Below, piece after piece: positions 7,614 through 13,325 of a DNA stretch of 14,368 nt; within the stretch, counting starts at the first letter, position 1, and the number at the start of each line of letters is the position of its first letter. Source of the DNA: CALACW01 sp002431305. Lineage in GTDB: Bacteria; Bacillota; Clostridia; Oscillospirales; Acutalibacteraceae. A model generated the notes under the pieces. That model searched no databases, had not been told where the DNA came from, and saw only the letters and a list, made by a program, of their open reading frames with translations. The stretch lies in the NCBI GenBank assembly GCA_937890355.1, contig CALACW010000110.1, positions 1 through 14,368 on the forward strand. Direction: 5' to 3'. The position numbers and the translations under genes are program-made.

Positions 7614-8497
7614 TTGTTACCCCGCCCCAAGTCTTTCATCATATACGGATTTAACAATATTCCCGCCTCGTTTTTAATTTCTTCTTTCGAAACCGCAATT
7701 TCCGCGTTTTCCATAACCGTCTTATTCCTCCCGTCGCTTACCGTGATTTTGTCCGTGTGAAACGACGGCATAAGCCCGCGTCCGCCTACGGATGAAAACG
7801 GAAGAACTCTTGTTCCCCTGATATGATTCTCTGCCGCCGATTCGATATTTCCAGTATGTACGCTGTCGATAAATTTAAGAATATCGCCGTCGGCTATCTT
7901 CTCGGCGGTCTTTTTATCTATTACCATAACTCCCTCGCCCGTAAACGGATCGGTAAGAGTATTTCCGGTGTCGAGAAGTCCCCGGCAGTTCACGCATTTA
8001 TCGCCGGATTGCAGTGAAACGTCGTAAATCTGCTCAGCCCTCGTTTTAGACGACAGCGCATTAAATAAAAGAGTAAGGACATAGCATAAAATCACCGCCA
8101 GCATCAGCGGAATAAATCCGAAATCAAAATACACCGCGCCGTTTCTGTACTCAAGCCCCTCGGGAAGAACGAGAAGCTTAACACCCATCATCAGTCCCGC
8201 AAAAGCAAAATTCACAACGGCGAAAACCGAGAGACATTTAATAAGATAACGTACACCCGACGGCTTGAATACCGCTGAGACCACGGAAACGCACAGCAGA
8301 ATTTTCACAATGAGAGACAGAAAAACGCCCATATCGGGAGCGAATATCAGCAGTGAATACGCTCCGCCGAGGAACGTTCCCGCCGCCACGCGCCCCGCTC
8401 CCGGGGAACAGCGCAGAATCGACGACGTTATCAGTATCAAAAACAAACTGATTATCGAATTGAGTAAAACAAGAACATCTACATAAACGGTCTGCAT
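7610..8497 (-). CDS. spoIIGA: SpoIIGA, sigma-E processing aspartic protease
   Basis: A 295-residue membrane protease that cleaves pro-sigma-E after a forespore signal. The N-terminal half holds about five membrane helices (residues 5-150, starting VDVLVLLNSIISLFLILI). The C-terminal cytoplasmic half carries the aspartic-protease motif LLDTGNTLTDP with catalytic Asp176. B. subtilis SpoIIGA is of similar size. The frame is open upstream to 8638, but the start is placed at ATG 8497. GGGCGGTGA lies about 6 nt upstream, the extra residues would be lysine- and aromatic-rich sequence crossing the promoter and a terminator, and the family begins with the first membrane helix. The stop overlaps the sigE start as ATGA, so protease and substrate are coupled. 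Confidence 0.95.
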   Translation of the reverse strand: MQTVYVDVLVLLNSIISLFLILITSSILRCSPGAGRVAAGTFLGGAYSLLIFAPDMGVFLSLIVKILLCVSVVSAVFKPSGVRYLIKCLSVFAVVNFAFAGLMMGVKLLVLPEGLEYRNGAVYFDFGFIPLMLAVILCYVLTLLFNALSSKTRAEQIYDVSLQSGDKCVNCRGLLDTGNTLTDPFTGEGVMVIDKKTAEKIADGDILKFIDSVHTGNIESAAENHIRGTRVLPFSSVGGRGLMPSFHTDKITVSDGRNKTVMENAEIAVSKEEIKNEAGILLNPYMMKDLGRGNK

Positions 8498-8518
8498 TTT
8501 TTCACCGCCCTTAATGAG

Positions 8519-8551
8519 ATTATACGCAAAAAGGAACGTATAATATGTCAC
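8519..8551 (-). promoter_or_regulatory. Candidate spoIIGA-sigE promoter with long spacer
   Basis: On the minus strand, a consensus TATAAT (8519-8524) lies about 20 bp upstream of the spoIIGA start. The best -35-like element, GTGACA (8546-8551), is 21 bp away, longer than the usual 17. The B. subtilis spoIIG promoter is likewise known for an over-long spacer and activation by Spo0A. No perfect 0A box (TGNCGAA) is present; TGACCGAA on the plus strand at 8556-8563 is the nearest look-alike, with one extra base. Confidence 0.45.
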
Positions 8552-8588
8552 ACTTTGACCGAAAAAAAAATAGTACTTAAAAATTAAA

Positions 8589-8632
8589 TGAAAAAAAAAA
8601 CGGAACCGCCGTACATTTCCGGACAGTTCCGC
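8589..8632 (-). terminator. Intrinsic terminator of the lipoprotein operon
   Basis: On the minus strand, GCGGAAC pairs with GTTCCG. An inner helix (TG, bulged T, CCG against CGGCG) extends the stem, and a run of ten Ts follows (8591-8600 on the plus strand). It lies about 22 bp after the stop of the 8655-9074 gene and insulates spoIIGA from read-through. Confidence 0.85.
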
Positions 8633-8654
8633 TGACATTATAAATCAAAATATT

Positions 8655-9074
8655 TTATTTAATAATTTTATCCCCGTATGTCTGCTCTATGAGCGCACGG
8701 CTTAAACCGTTTAACGAATTTTCGTTTTTATCCGAATACGTTAATATAAGATATGTTCCGTCCAGACGCACGTCCGTATAGAGCGAACCCATATCTTTTT
8801 TATATGCGTCATACATCGCCGAAGCCGAATCGGGATCGATGAAATGAAGCGCATATGCGGTACTTTTTACCCTGTCGTTTTCAAACGTCAGAATGTAATA
8901 ATTTCTGCCGTCTTCAATAAGAACCTCGCCGTCTTCTGTTTTGAAGGTTACAGAGTCGTCTATTATATGAGAGTCGGTATCGGGCTCGGGAGCGCCTTTA
9001 TCATTACCGACGGAGCATGAACAAAGACAGAATATCAAAACAACAGCTGACAAAAGCAATATAAATCTTTTCAT
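8655..9074 (-). CDS. Small predicted lipoprotein, function unknown
   Basis: A 139-residue protein with a lipoprotein signal peptide: MKR, a hydrophobic core, then lipobox LCSC with lipidation expected at Cys20. A short acidic/Pro linker follows (residues about 24-40), then a mature domain of about 95 residues with alternating beta-like segments (VTFKTEDGEVLIEDGRNYYI). I do not recognise a family. Start ATG 9074 has AAAGGAG 8-9 nt upstream. It is the second gene of a two-lipoprotein operon, 14 bp after the gene at 9089-9703, and is followed by a strong terminator. It probably sits on the outer face of the membrane. The catalytic or binding role cannot be read from sequence. Confidence 0.8.
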   Translation of the reverse strand: MKRFILLLSAVVLIFCLCSCSVGNDKGAPEPDTDSHIIDDSVTFKTEDGEVLIEDGRNYYILTFENDRVKSTAYALHFIDPDSASAMYDAYKKDMGSLYTDVRLDGTYLILTYSDKNENSLNGLSRALIEQTYGDKIIK

Positions 9075-9088
9075 GTGTCAAACTCCTT

Positions 9089-9703
9089 TTATGACAGTCC
9101 GAAACTGCCGAGAACCGCGCCGTTTAAAGCCTCGCTGAAGGATTCGAAATTATCATATCCTTTTATAAGATTGCCCGACGAATCAAAATCATAAGAATAC
9201 AGTTCGTGTTTATCCGTCTGTTTGTCATATGAAAGATATGCGTACGAACTTATCGACGAATCGGAGCGGTATTTTATTGAGGCCTTCGTAAACGAACCGT
9301 CGCCCGCCTCGCCCGAGGCGGAAACCTCAGTCAGTACGTTATTTGAATCATATGTATAAGTAAATTTAATCTCATAATTACCGTATATCGATTTGGAAAC
9401 GAGTTTTCCCGCGCTGTACGTTTTTTTCATGACAAGGTCTGAATCAGAATAGTACAGAACACTGTCGCCGTCTGTTTTCTCCGAGTCATGCGCGGCGTCA
9501 AGGTAAATTTCACACTCGCCCGCCTTCATCGGAACTCTCGAATCTATACTTACGTTCGAATAATCACCCGAAACGCTTTCATTCTCCAAAACGGAGGCAA
9601 TATCGCCCGAGGTCGGTTCAGAATCATTTTTCTTAGAAGAGCATGAAGCGAACGCCGACATAATCAAAGCAAGAGTAACGGCAAGGATAACATATTTTTT
9701 CAT
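9089..9703 (-). CDS. Predicted lipoprotein with YD/RHS-like beta repeats, function unknown
   Basis: A 204-residue protein. Its signal peptide ends FASC, lipidation at Cys21; Phe at -3 is a slightly weak lipobox. After a Ser/Asp/Glu-rich linker, the mature part has repeated short Tyr/Asp beta segments such as VLYYSDSDLVMKKTYSAGKL, KFTYTYDSNNVLTEVSASG and SYDFDSSGNLIKGY. They resemble YD/RHS-type beta-strand repeats found in many secreted Clostridia proteins. This is a structural impression only. Start ATG 9703 has a modest GGGGTG site about 9 nt upstream. It is the first gene of a pair with the lipoprotein at 8655-9074, presumably co-transcribed from the promoter at 9730-9758. The function is unknown. 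Confidence 0.8.
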   Translation of the reverse strand: MKKYVILAVTLALIMSAFASCSSKKNDSEPTSGDIASVLENESVSGDYSNVSIDSRVPMKAGECEIYLDAAHDSEKTDGDSVLYYSDSDLVMKKTYSAGKLVSKSIYGNYEIKFTYTYDSNNVLTEVSASGEAGDGSFTKASIKYRSDSSISSYAYLSYDKQTDKHELYSYDFDSSGNLIKGYDNFESFSEALNGAVLGSFGLS

Positions 9704-9729
9704 AATTTATACACCCCGTTTATAATTGT

Positions 9730-9758
9730 AACATATAAAAAACCGAAAAAGAAGTCAA
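9730..9758 (-). promoter_or_regulatory. Probable promoter for the two-lipoprotein operon
   Basis: On the minus strand, TTGACT (9753-9758) and TATGTT (9730-9735) are separated by 17 bp. A second possible -10, TACAAT (9725-9730), would give a 22-bp spacer. No other minus-strand promoter was seen in the 130-bp divergent gap. Confidence 0.45.
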
Positions 9759-9774
9759 TATTTATATTAAGATA

Positions 9775-9806
9775 TTGAAATTTTCTTAAATTTAGCATAA
9801 TATTAT
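9775..9806 (+). promoter_or_regulatory. Weak candidate promoter for the beta-propeller gene
   Basis: TTGAAA (9775-9780) is followed by overlapping -10-like hexamers: TAATAT (9798-9803, 17-bp spacer) and TATTAT (9801-9806, 20-bp spacer). The region is very AT-rich, so the call is tentative. The gene itself has a clear AAAGGAG at 9820-9826. Confidence 0.35.
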
Positions 9807-9834
9807 ATTACAAACCTTAAAAGGAGCTAAAAAA

Positions 9835-10701
9835 ATGAAGATTCTTTCCTATTTTAAAAGCGCAAAAGTTCTTCTCGTTGCAATTCTTGCGGGAATATGC
9901 GGACTTATAAGCCCGATGCCCTCCTCAAATGCCGACGCCGAGCTTGTTTCTCAGAGACAGTACGTTCTTGACGAGGCTTTCGCAACAGGTCAGGGACTCG
10001 CGACAGACGGAGAATATTTTTATTCTTCCGGTGCGATGTCGGCTTTCTACATGACCGCGCTTGCAAAAATTGACGCAGAATCGGGCGAAGTCACCCAAAA
10101 GAACCTCTCCGCACTTCCCATCGAATTTACTAAAAAGGGCTACGACCACATCGGTGCAATCAGCCTTTACGGCGATACGATCTATGCTCCCGTCGAGCAT
10201 AAGAGCAACGCCGATCCTCTCGTTCTTCTCTTTGACAAGAACACTCTCGAGTACACCGGAACGTACTACGCCGTAGACCAGACGTATCTCAACGACGGAA
10301 TCCCCTGGTGCGCGGTCGACGCCGATAACGGCCTTCTCTACACTTCTCCGTTCCATCATTCGGATTACATTCTCGCTTATAACCTCGAGGATATGAGCTT
10401 TGCAAAGAAAATCGACATTTCCGAGCCTATAGAGAGAGTACAGGGCGGAGTTTACCATGACGGAAAACTCTATGTTAACCTCGACCCCAACACACCTAAG
10501 GGCAAAAAGGTCGTCAGAAGCATAGACCTCGCCACGGGTGAAATTACCGACTGCTTTACAAGAAACGTAACGGGCGCGTTCGGATGCGAGACTGAGGGTA
10601 TCACAATTACATTTACGCCCGAAGGCAAAATGCAGTTCGTAATAGCCGACTACGACAAAACCGTATGCGTATTTATAAGAACATACGAACTTTTGAAATA
10701 A
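9835..10701 (+). CDS. Exported beta-propeller-like protein, function unknown
   Basis: A 288-residue protein with an N-terminal signal or anchor segment (hydrophobic residues 11-26, possible cleavage after SNA near residue 33). The mature part has about five repeats of roughly 45 residues built of short beta segments with a G-[LIVA]-x-x-x-x-[DG] start and an L/IYx core: GQGLATDGEYFYSSG, HIGAISLYGDTIYAP, WCAVDADNGLLYTS, QGGVYHDGKLYVNL and ETEGITITFTPEGKMQFV. This pattern suggests a beta-propeller of the kind that binds sugars, peptides or cell-wall material outside the cell. No catalytic motif was recognised. Start ATG 9835 has AAAGGAG 8 nt upstream. There is no clear terminator before the downstream promoter at 10717, so some read-through into the attenuator is possible. 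Confidence 0.78.
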   Translation: MKILSYFKSAKVLLVAILAGICGLISPMPSSNADAELVSQRQYVLDEAFATGQGLATDGEYFYSSGAMSAFYMTALAKIDAESGEVTQKNLSALPIEFTKKGYDHIGAISLYGDTIYAPVEHKSNADPLVLLFDKNTLEYTGTYYAVDQTYLNDGIPWCAVDADNGLLYTSPFHHSDYILAYNLEDMSFAKKIDISEPIERVQGGVYHDGKLYVNLDPNTPKGKKVVRSIDLATGEITDCFTRNVTGAFGCETEGITITFTPEGKMQFVIADYDKTVCVFIRTYELLK

Positions 10702-10716
10702 AATACAAATTTGCTA

Positions 10717-10745
10717 TTGACATTTAACGTCAATTATTGTATTAT
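10717..10745 (+). promoter_or_regulatory. Strong promoter for the leader peptide and symporter operon
   Basis: A consensus TTGACA (10717-10722) and TATTAT (10740-10745) are separated by 17 bp. Transcription would start near 10752, giving a leader of about 175 nt before the symporter ATG at 10927. That leader contains the short ORF and the alternative hairpins described separately. Confidence 0.8.
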
Positions 10746-10778
10746 CATAACGAAATACAACGAAAGGAACAAACAGTG

Positions 10779-10844
10779 ATGAACAATATGTTTACTTCTT
10801 ACTACTATTATTATACTGTAGAAGCTGTTTGCTCACATCGTTGA
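10779..10844 (+). CDS. Tyrosine-rich leader peptide
   Basis: A 21-codon ORF whose product contains TSYYYYYTV: five consecutive tyrosines at codons 8-12, written with mixed codons (TAC TAC TAT TAT TAT), followed by GAA GCT GTT TGC, which forms antiterminator segment 2. AAAGGAA (10763-10769) is a plausible ribosome binding site; an in-frame GTG at 10776 is an alternative start with better spacing. The TGA stop lies 16 nt before the terminator stem. It is downstream of a consensus promoter and upstream of the symporter gene. Its presumed role is regulatory: its translation rate reports charged tRNA-Tyr. The peptide itself need not be stable. It is too short for standard gene calls. Confidence 0.78.
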   Translation: MNNMFTSYYYYYTVEAVCSHR

Positions 10845-10860
10845 TTTAGGACGAATAACA

Positions 10861-10901
10861 AACGGCTTTGATAAGTTTGCGCTTATCGGAGCCGTTTTTT
10901 T
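10861..10901 (+). terminator. Attenuator terminator hairpin before the symporter gene
   Basis: AACGGCTTTGATAAG (10861-10875) pairs with CTTATCGGAGCCGTT (10882-10896): 15 bp with two G-T wobbles and a 6-nt loop, running into seven Ts (10895-10901). It lies between the leader stop codon and the symporter's ribosome binding site, so it can only act within the symporter's own transcript or on read-through from upstream. Confidence 0.9.
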
Positions 10902-10926
10902 ACGTCAAAAAAAGGAGAGAAAAAAG

Positions 10927-12480
10927 ATGAAAGAAAAAATCTTCCTGATCTGCCTGATAGTCGTTTTCTTCGCGGTCATGCTGACCGTCGGCTTTATCTG
11001 CCGTAAAAAGGGCAATGACGTTTCCGGCTTTGTCCTCGGTTCGCGCGGAGTAGGTCCGTGGCTTACAGCGTTCGCATACGGCACATCGTATTTTTCGGCT
11101 GTTATATTCGTCGGCTACGCAGGTCAGTTCGGATGGAAATTCGGCGTGGCTTCAACATGGGTCGGAATAGGCAACGCACTTATCGGCTCGCTTCTTGCAT
11201 GGGTAATACTCGGCAGACGAACGAGAATCATGACCCAGCACCTGGGTTCTGCGACAATGCCGCAGTTCTTTGAAAAACGTTTTGACAGCAAGGGACTGAA
11301 AATCGCGGCTTCGGTAATTATATTCATATTCCTTATCCCCTACACCGCCTCGCTTTACAACGGTCTTTCGAGACTTTTCGGTATGGCTTTCAGCATTGAT
11401 TACTCTCTTTGTATTATAATAATGGCTGTTCTCACCGCCGTATACGTTATTGCCGGCGGTTACATGGCAACGGCAATCAACGACTTCATTCAGGGCATTA
11501 TAATGCTCTTCGGCATAGTTCTCATTATTGCAGGCGTTCTTAAATTAAACGGCGGATTCACAGGTTCGCTCGACGCACTCGCAAAAGTAACGGACGAATC
11601 CGTTTCAACTCAGCCCGGCGTATTCGCGTCATTCTTCGGCCCCGACCCCGGCGGACTTCTCTACGTCGTAATTCTTACATCGCTCGGAACATGGGGACTT
11701 CCGCAGATGGTTCAGAAATTCTATGCAATTAAGGACGAAAAGAGCGTTCACACCGGCACTATCATTTCGACGCTTTTCGCCGTAATCGTCGCGGGCGGAT
11801 GCTACTTTCTCGGCGGTTTCGGCAGACTTTTCAACGTCGACGTTGCCTCGAACGGTTACGACGCTATCATCCCCGAAATGCTCTCGACGCTCTCCCCCGC
11901 CGTCATGGCGATAACTCTTATTCTCGTTCTTTCGGCTTCAATGTCGACGCTGTCGTCGCTTGTTCTTACTTCGTCCTCGACTCTTACGCTCGACTTTATC
12001 GACCCCGTCATTCTAAAAAAGACGGACGAAAAGAAAAATCTTCTTATAATCAGAATTTTTATAGCGGTATTTATTTTAATCTCCGCCGTTATCGCAATCG
12101 TTCAGTATAAGCACAACATCACGTTCATAGCACAGCTCATGGGACTTTCATGGGGCGCGCTCGCAGGTGCGTTCTTAGGCCCGTTCCTCGTAAGTCTGTA
12201 TTGGAAAAAAGTCACAAAAGTCTCATGCTGGGTGAGCTTTATCTGGGGCGCGGGAATCATGCTTCTTAACATGTTTGCAAAGAGTATCTTCCCCTCGTTT
12301 CTGCAAAGCCCGATTAACTGCGGAGTTCTCGCAATGGTCGGCTCAATCGTAATCGTCCTGCTCGTAAGCCTTATTACGAAAAAGCCTGACGAAAACAGAG
12401 TAAAAGAAATATTCTCCTGTTACGACAGAAAAGTTACCGTCCCCGTAACGGAAACTCTTTCAGAAGGCGAAGAAGTATAA
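10927..12480 (+). CDS. Sodium:solute symporter (SSS family), candidate aromatic amino acid transporter
   Basis: A 517-residue inner-membrane protein with about 13 hydrophobic helices, the usual SSS (PutP/LeuT-fold) size. Family marks are the early GSRGVGPWLTAFAYGTSYFS segment (38-57), GGYMATAINDFIQG (177-190; compare the PutP GG...TD..QG motif), GTWGLPQMVQKFYAIKD (254-270) and the Ser/Thr-rich helix SASMSTLSS (336-344), equivalent to the Na+-site helix. It couples Na+ entry to solute import; known family substrates include proline, pantothenate and sugars. The Tyr-rich attenuator directly upstream suggests that the substrate relates to tyrosine, but this is inference. Start ATG 10927 has AAAGGAGA (10911-10918) 9 nt upstream, outside the terminator. 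It is a single-gene transcript after the leader, ending at the hairpin at 12496. Confidence 0.9.
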   Translation: MKEKIFLICLIVVFFAVMLTVGFICRKKGNDVSGFVLGSRGVGPWLTAFAYGTSYFSAVIFVGYAGQFGWKFGVASTWVGIGNALIGSLLAWVILGRRTRIMTQHLGSATMPQFFEKRFDSKGLKIAASVIIFIFLIPYTASLYNGLSRLFGMAFSIDYSLCIIIMAVLTAVYVIAGGYMATAINDFIQGIIMLFGIVLIIAGVLKLNGGFTGSLDALAKVTDESVSTQPGVFASFFGPDPGGLLYVVILTSLGTWGLPQMVQKFYAIKDEKSVHTGTIISTLFAVIVAGGCYFLGGFGRLFNVDVASNGYDAIIPEMLSTLSPAVMAITLILVLSASMSTLSSLVLTSSSTLTLDFIDPVILKKTDEKKNLLIIRIFIAVFILISAVIAIVQYKHNITFIAQLMGLSWGALAGAFLGPFLVSLYWKKVTKVSCWVSFIWGAGIMLLNMFAKSIFPSFLQSPINCGVLAMVGSIVIVLLVSLITKKPDENRVKEIFSCYDRKVTVPVTETLSEGEEV

Positions 12481-12495
12481 ACCATTCACTGAATA

Positions 12496-12543
12496 AAAAA
12501 GCTGAGGATTACCGTCAACCGGATATTTCCTTAGCTTTTTTTT
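12496..12543 (+). terminator. Intrinsic terminator after the symporter gene
   Basis: AAAAAGCTGAGGA (12496-12508) pairs with TCCTTAGCTTTTT (12528-12540) with one G-T wobble, around a loop of about 19 nt, and is followed by a T run to 12543. It separates the symporter from the toxin-antitoxin-like module. Confidence 0.85.
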
Positions 12544-12551
12544 ATTTTTTG

Positions 12552-12581
12552 TTGACAAAACTAATACTGTAGTATTACAAT
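12552..12581 (+). promoter_or_regulatory. Promoter of the toxin-antitoxin-like operon
   Basis: A consensus TTGACA (12552-12557) and TACAAT (12576-12581) are separated by 18 bp. The spacer is filled by the left arm of a long inverted repeat. Transcription would start near 12588, about 36 nt before the toxin-like gene's ATG. Confidence 0.75.
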
Positions 12582-12610
12582 ATAAGCGAAGTCATACTAC
12601 AGTATTAGTT
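12559..12610. promoter_or_regulatory. Perfect 17-bp inverted repeat, two palindromic operators
   Basis: AACTAATACTGTAGTAT (12559-12575) and its exact reverse complement (12594-12610) are 18 bp apart. Each arm contains a smaller palindrome: TAATACTGTAGTATTA (12562-12577) and ATACTACAGTAT (12594-12605). Their centres are 30 bp apart, about three helical turns. The left site fills the promoter spacer and the right one covers the start of the transcript up to the ribosome binding site. This fits dimer binding by a repressor, most simply the HTH protein of the operon. A transcript from this promoter would contain only the right arm, so an RNA hairpin is unlikely. Confidence 0.75.
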
Positions 12611-12623
12611 AAGGAAGTTTCTT

Positions 12624-13325
12624 ATGAAAAATGAACTACTCATATATCACGGCTCACAGCAGATTATAAAAAAGCCTCAATTCGGCGCGGGAAAGACATA
12701 TAATGACTACGGACAGGGTTTTTACTGCACCGAAAGTGCCGAACTTGCAAAAGAATGGGCATGTTCTGTTAAAAACGACGGTTATTTAAACAAATATCTG
12801 ATGCGTCTTGACGGATTAAACGTTATGCACCTGAACAGAGGCGAATTTAATATTCTTAACTGGATGGCTGTTTTGCTGAAAAACAGAAAGTTTGATATTA
12901 CTTCTCCTCTCGGCAGCAGAGCAAGAGAGTTTATTATTTCACGCTTTACGTCAGACACCGAAAATGTTGATATAATGATAGGCTGTCGCGCAGATGATTC
13001 ATATTTTTCATTTGCCGAAGATTTTGTTAATAACGTAATCTCATTGAGGGATTTGGAGAGAGCAATGCACCTCGGCACTTTGGGCGAGCAAGTTGTTCTG
13101 ATTTCGGAGCGTTCATTCGGACAAATTGAATTTCTCGGGCATGAAAACGCCGATTATCAGGAATACTATTTTAAAAGAGCCGAAAGGGACAGAAAAGCAA
13201 GAGAAGCATACGCGTCACAAAAAAAGAATTTACAGCAGTTACTAAACGATATTTTCGTGCTCGATATTATGAGAGAGGATATGAAGAAAGATGATCCGCG
13301 CTTACAATCAGCTGTATCTGGCTAA
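12624..13325 (+). CDS. DUF3990/ADP-ribosyltransferase-like putative toxin
   Basis: A 233-residue cytoplasmic protein. Its N-terminal block, IYHGS (His9), then GKTYNDYGQGFYCTES (Tyr34), is what I recognise as DUF3990. That family has, as I recall, an ADP-ribosyltransferase-like fold and often sits in toxin-antitoxin-like pairs. LGEQVVLIS (Glu155) could complete an H-Y-E-type triad of His9, Tyr34 and Glu155; this triad is my inference. Residues 185-222 are charged and helical. Start ATG 12624 has AAGGAAG 6 nt upstream. Its last 35 bp overlap the start of the HTH gene in another frame, tying synthesis of the two together. Toxin-first order is less common than antitoxin-first. Toxicity, target and cofactor use are unproven. 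The region looks more AT-rich than the preceding genes, consistent with transfer. Confidence 0.72.
   Translation: MKNELLIYHGSQQIIKKPQFGAGKTYNDYGQGFYCTESAELAKEWACSVKNDGYLNKYLMRLDGLNVMHLNRGEFNILNWMAVLLKNRKFDITSPLGSRAREFIISRFTSDTENVDIMIGCRADDSYFSFAEDFVNNVISLRDLERAMHLGTLGEQVVLISERSFGQIEFLGHENADYQEYYFKRAERDRKAREAYASQKKNLQQLLNDIFVLDIMREDMKKDDPRLQSAVSG

Larger units (their letters stand above)
10763..10901 (+). promoter_or_regulatory. Ribosome-mediated transcription attenuator (tyrosine-responsive, predicted)
   Basis: Four mutually exclusive RNA segments are visible. Segment 1, CAAACAG (10770-10776, just before the leader ATG), can pair perfectly with CTGTTTG in segment 2 (10825-10831). Segment 2, GAAGCTGTTTG (10821-10831), can instead pair with CAAACGGCTTT of segment 3 (10859-10869): 11 bp with two wobbles. 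Segment 3 extended (10861-10875) otherwise pairs with segment 4 (10882-10896) to form the terminator. The five Tyr codons (10800-10814) lie just before segment 2. A ribosome stalled there would free segment 2 for antitermination. A ribosome at the stop codon (10842) would cover much of segment 2, so the terminator forms. Pairings are seen in the sequence; tyrosine control is inferred. No T-box motif is present. Confidence 0.78.

Noticed and set aside
9304..9321. Perfect 8-bp GC-rich palindrome with a 2-nt gap (CCGCCTCG, CGAGGCGG)
   Set aside because: It lies inside the lipoprotein coding sequence, has no T run and does not recur in the window. It is most likely a codon-level coincidence.
10061..10458. 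Long reading frames antisense or out of frame inside the beta-propeller gene
   Set aside because: They have no ribosome binding sites and arise from the codon bias of the real gene, which has a clear start and signal peptide.
10746..10926. T-box riboswitch controlling the symporter gene
   Set aside because: The leader lacks the conserved TGGNACCGCG-type T-box sequence and is too short for a specifier-loop stem. The short ORF with Tyr codons explains the terminator better.
12559..12610. The 17-bp inverted repeat as an RNA hairpin or terminator
   Set aside because: The promoter inferred at 12552-12581 would start transcription after the left arm, so its transcript has only one arm, and no T run follows. 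DNA operators fit better.
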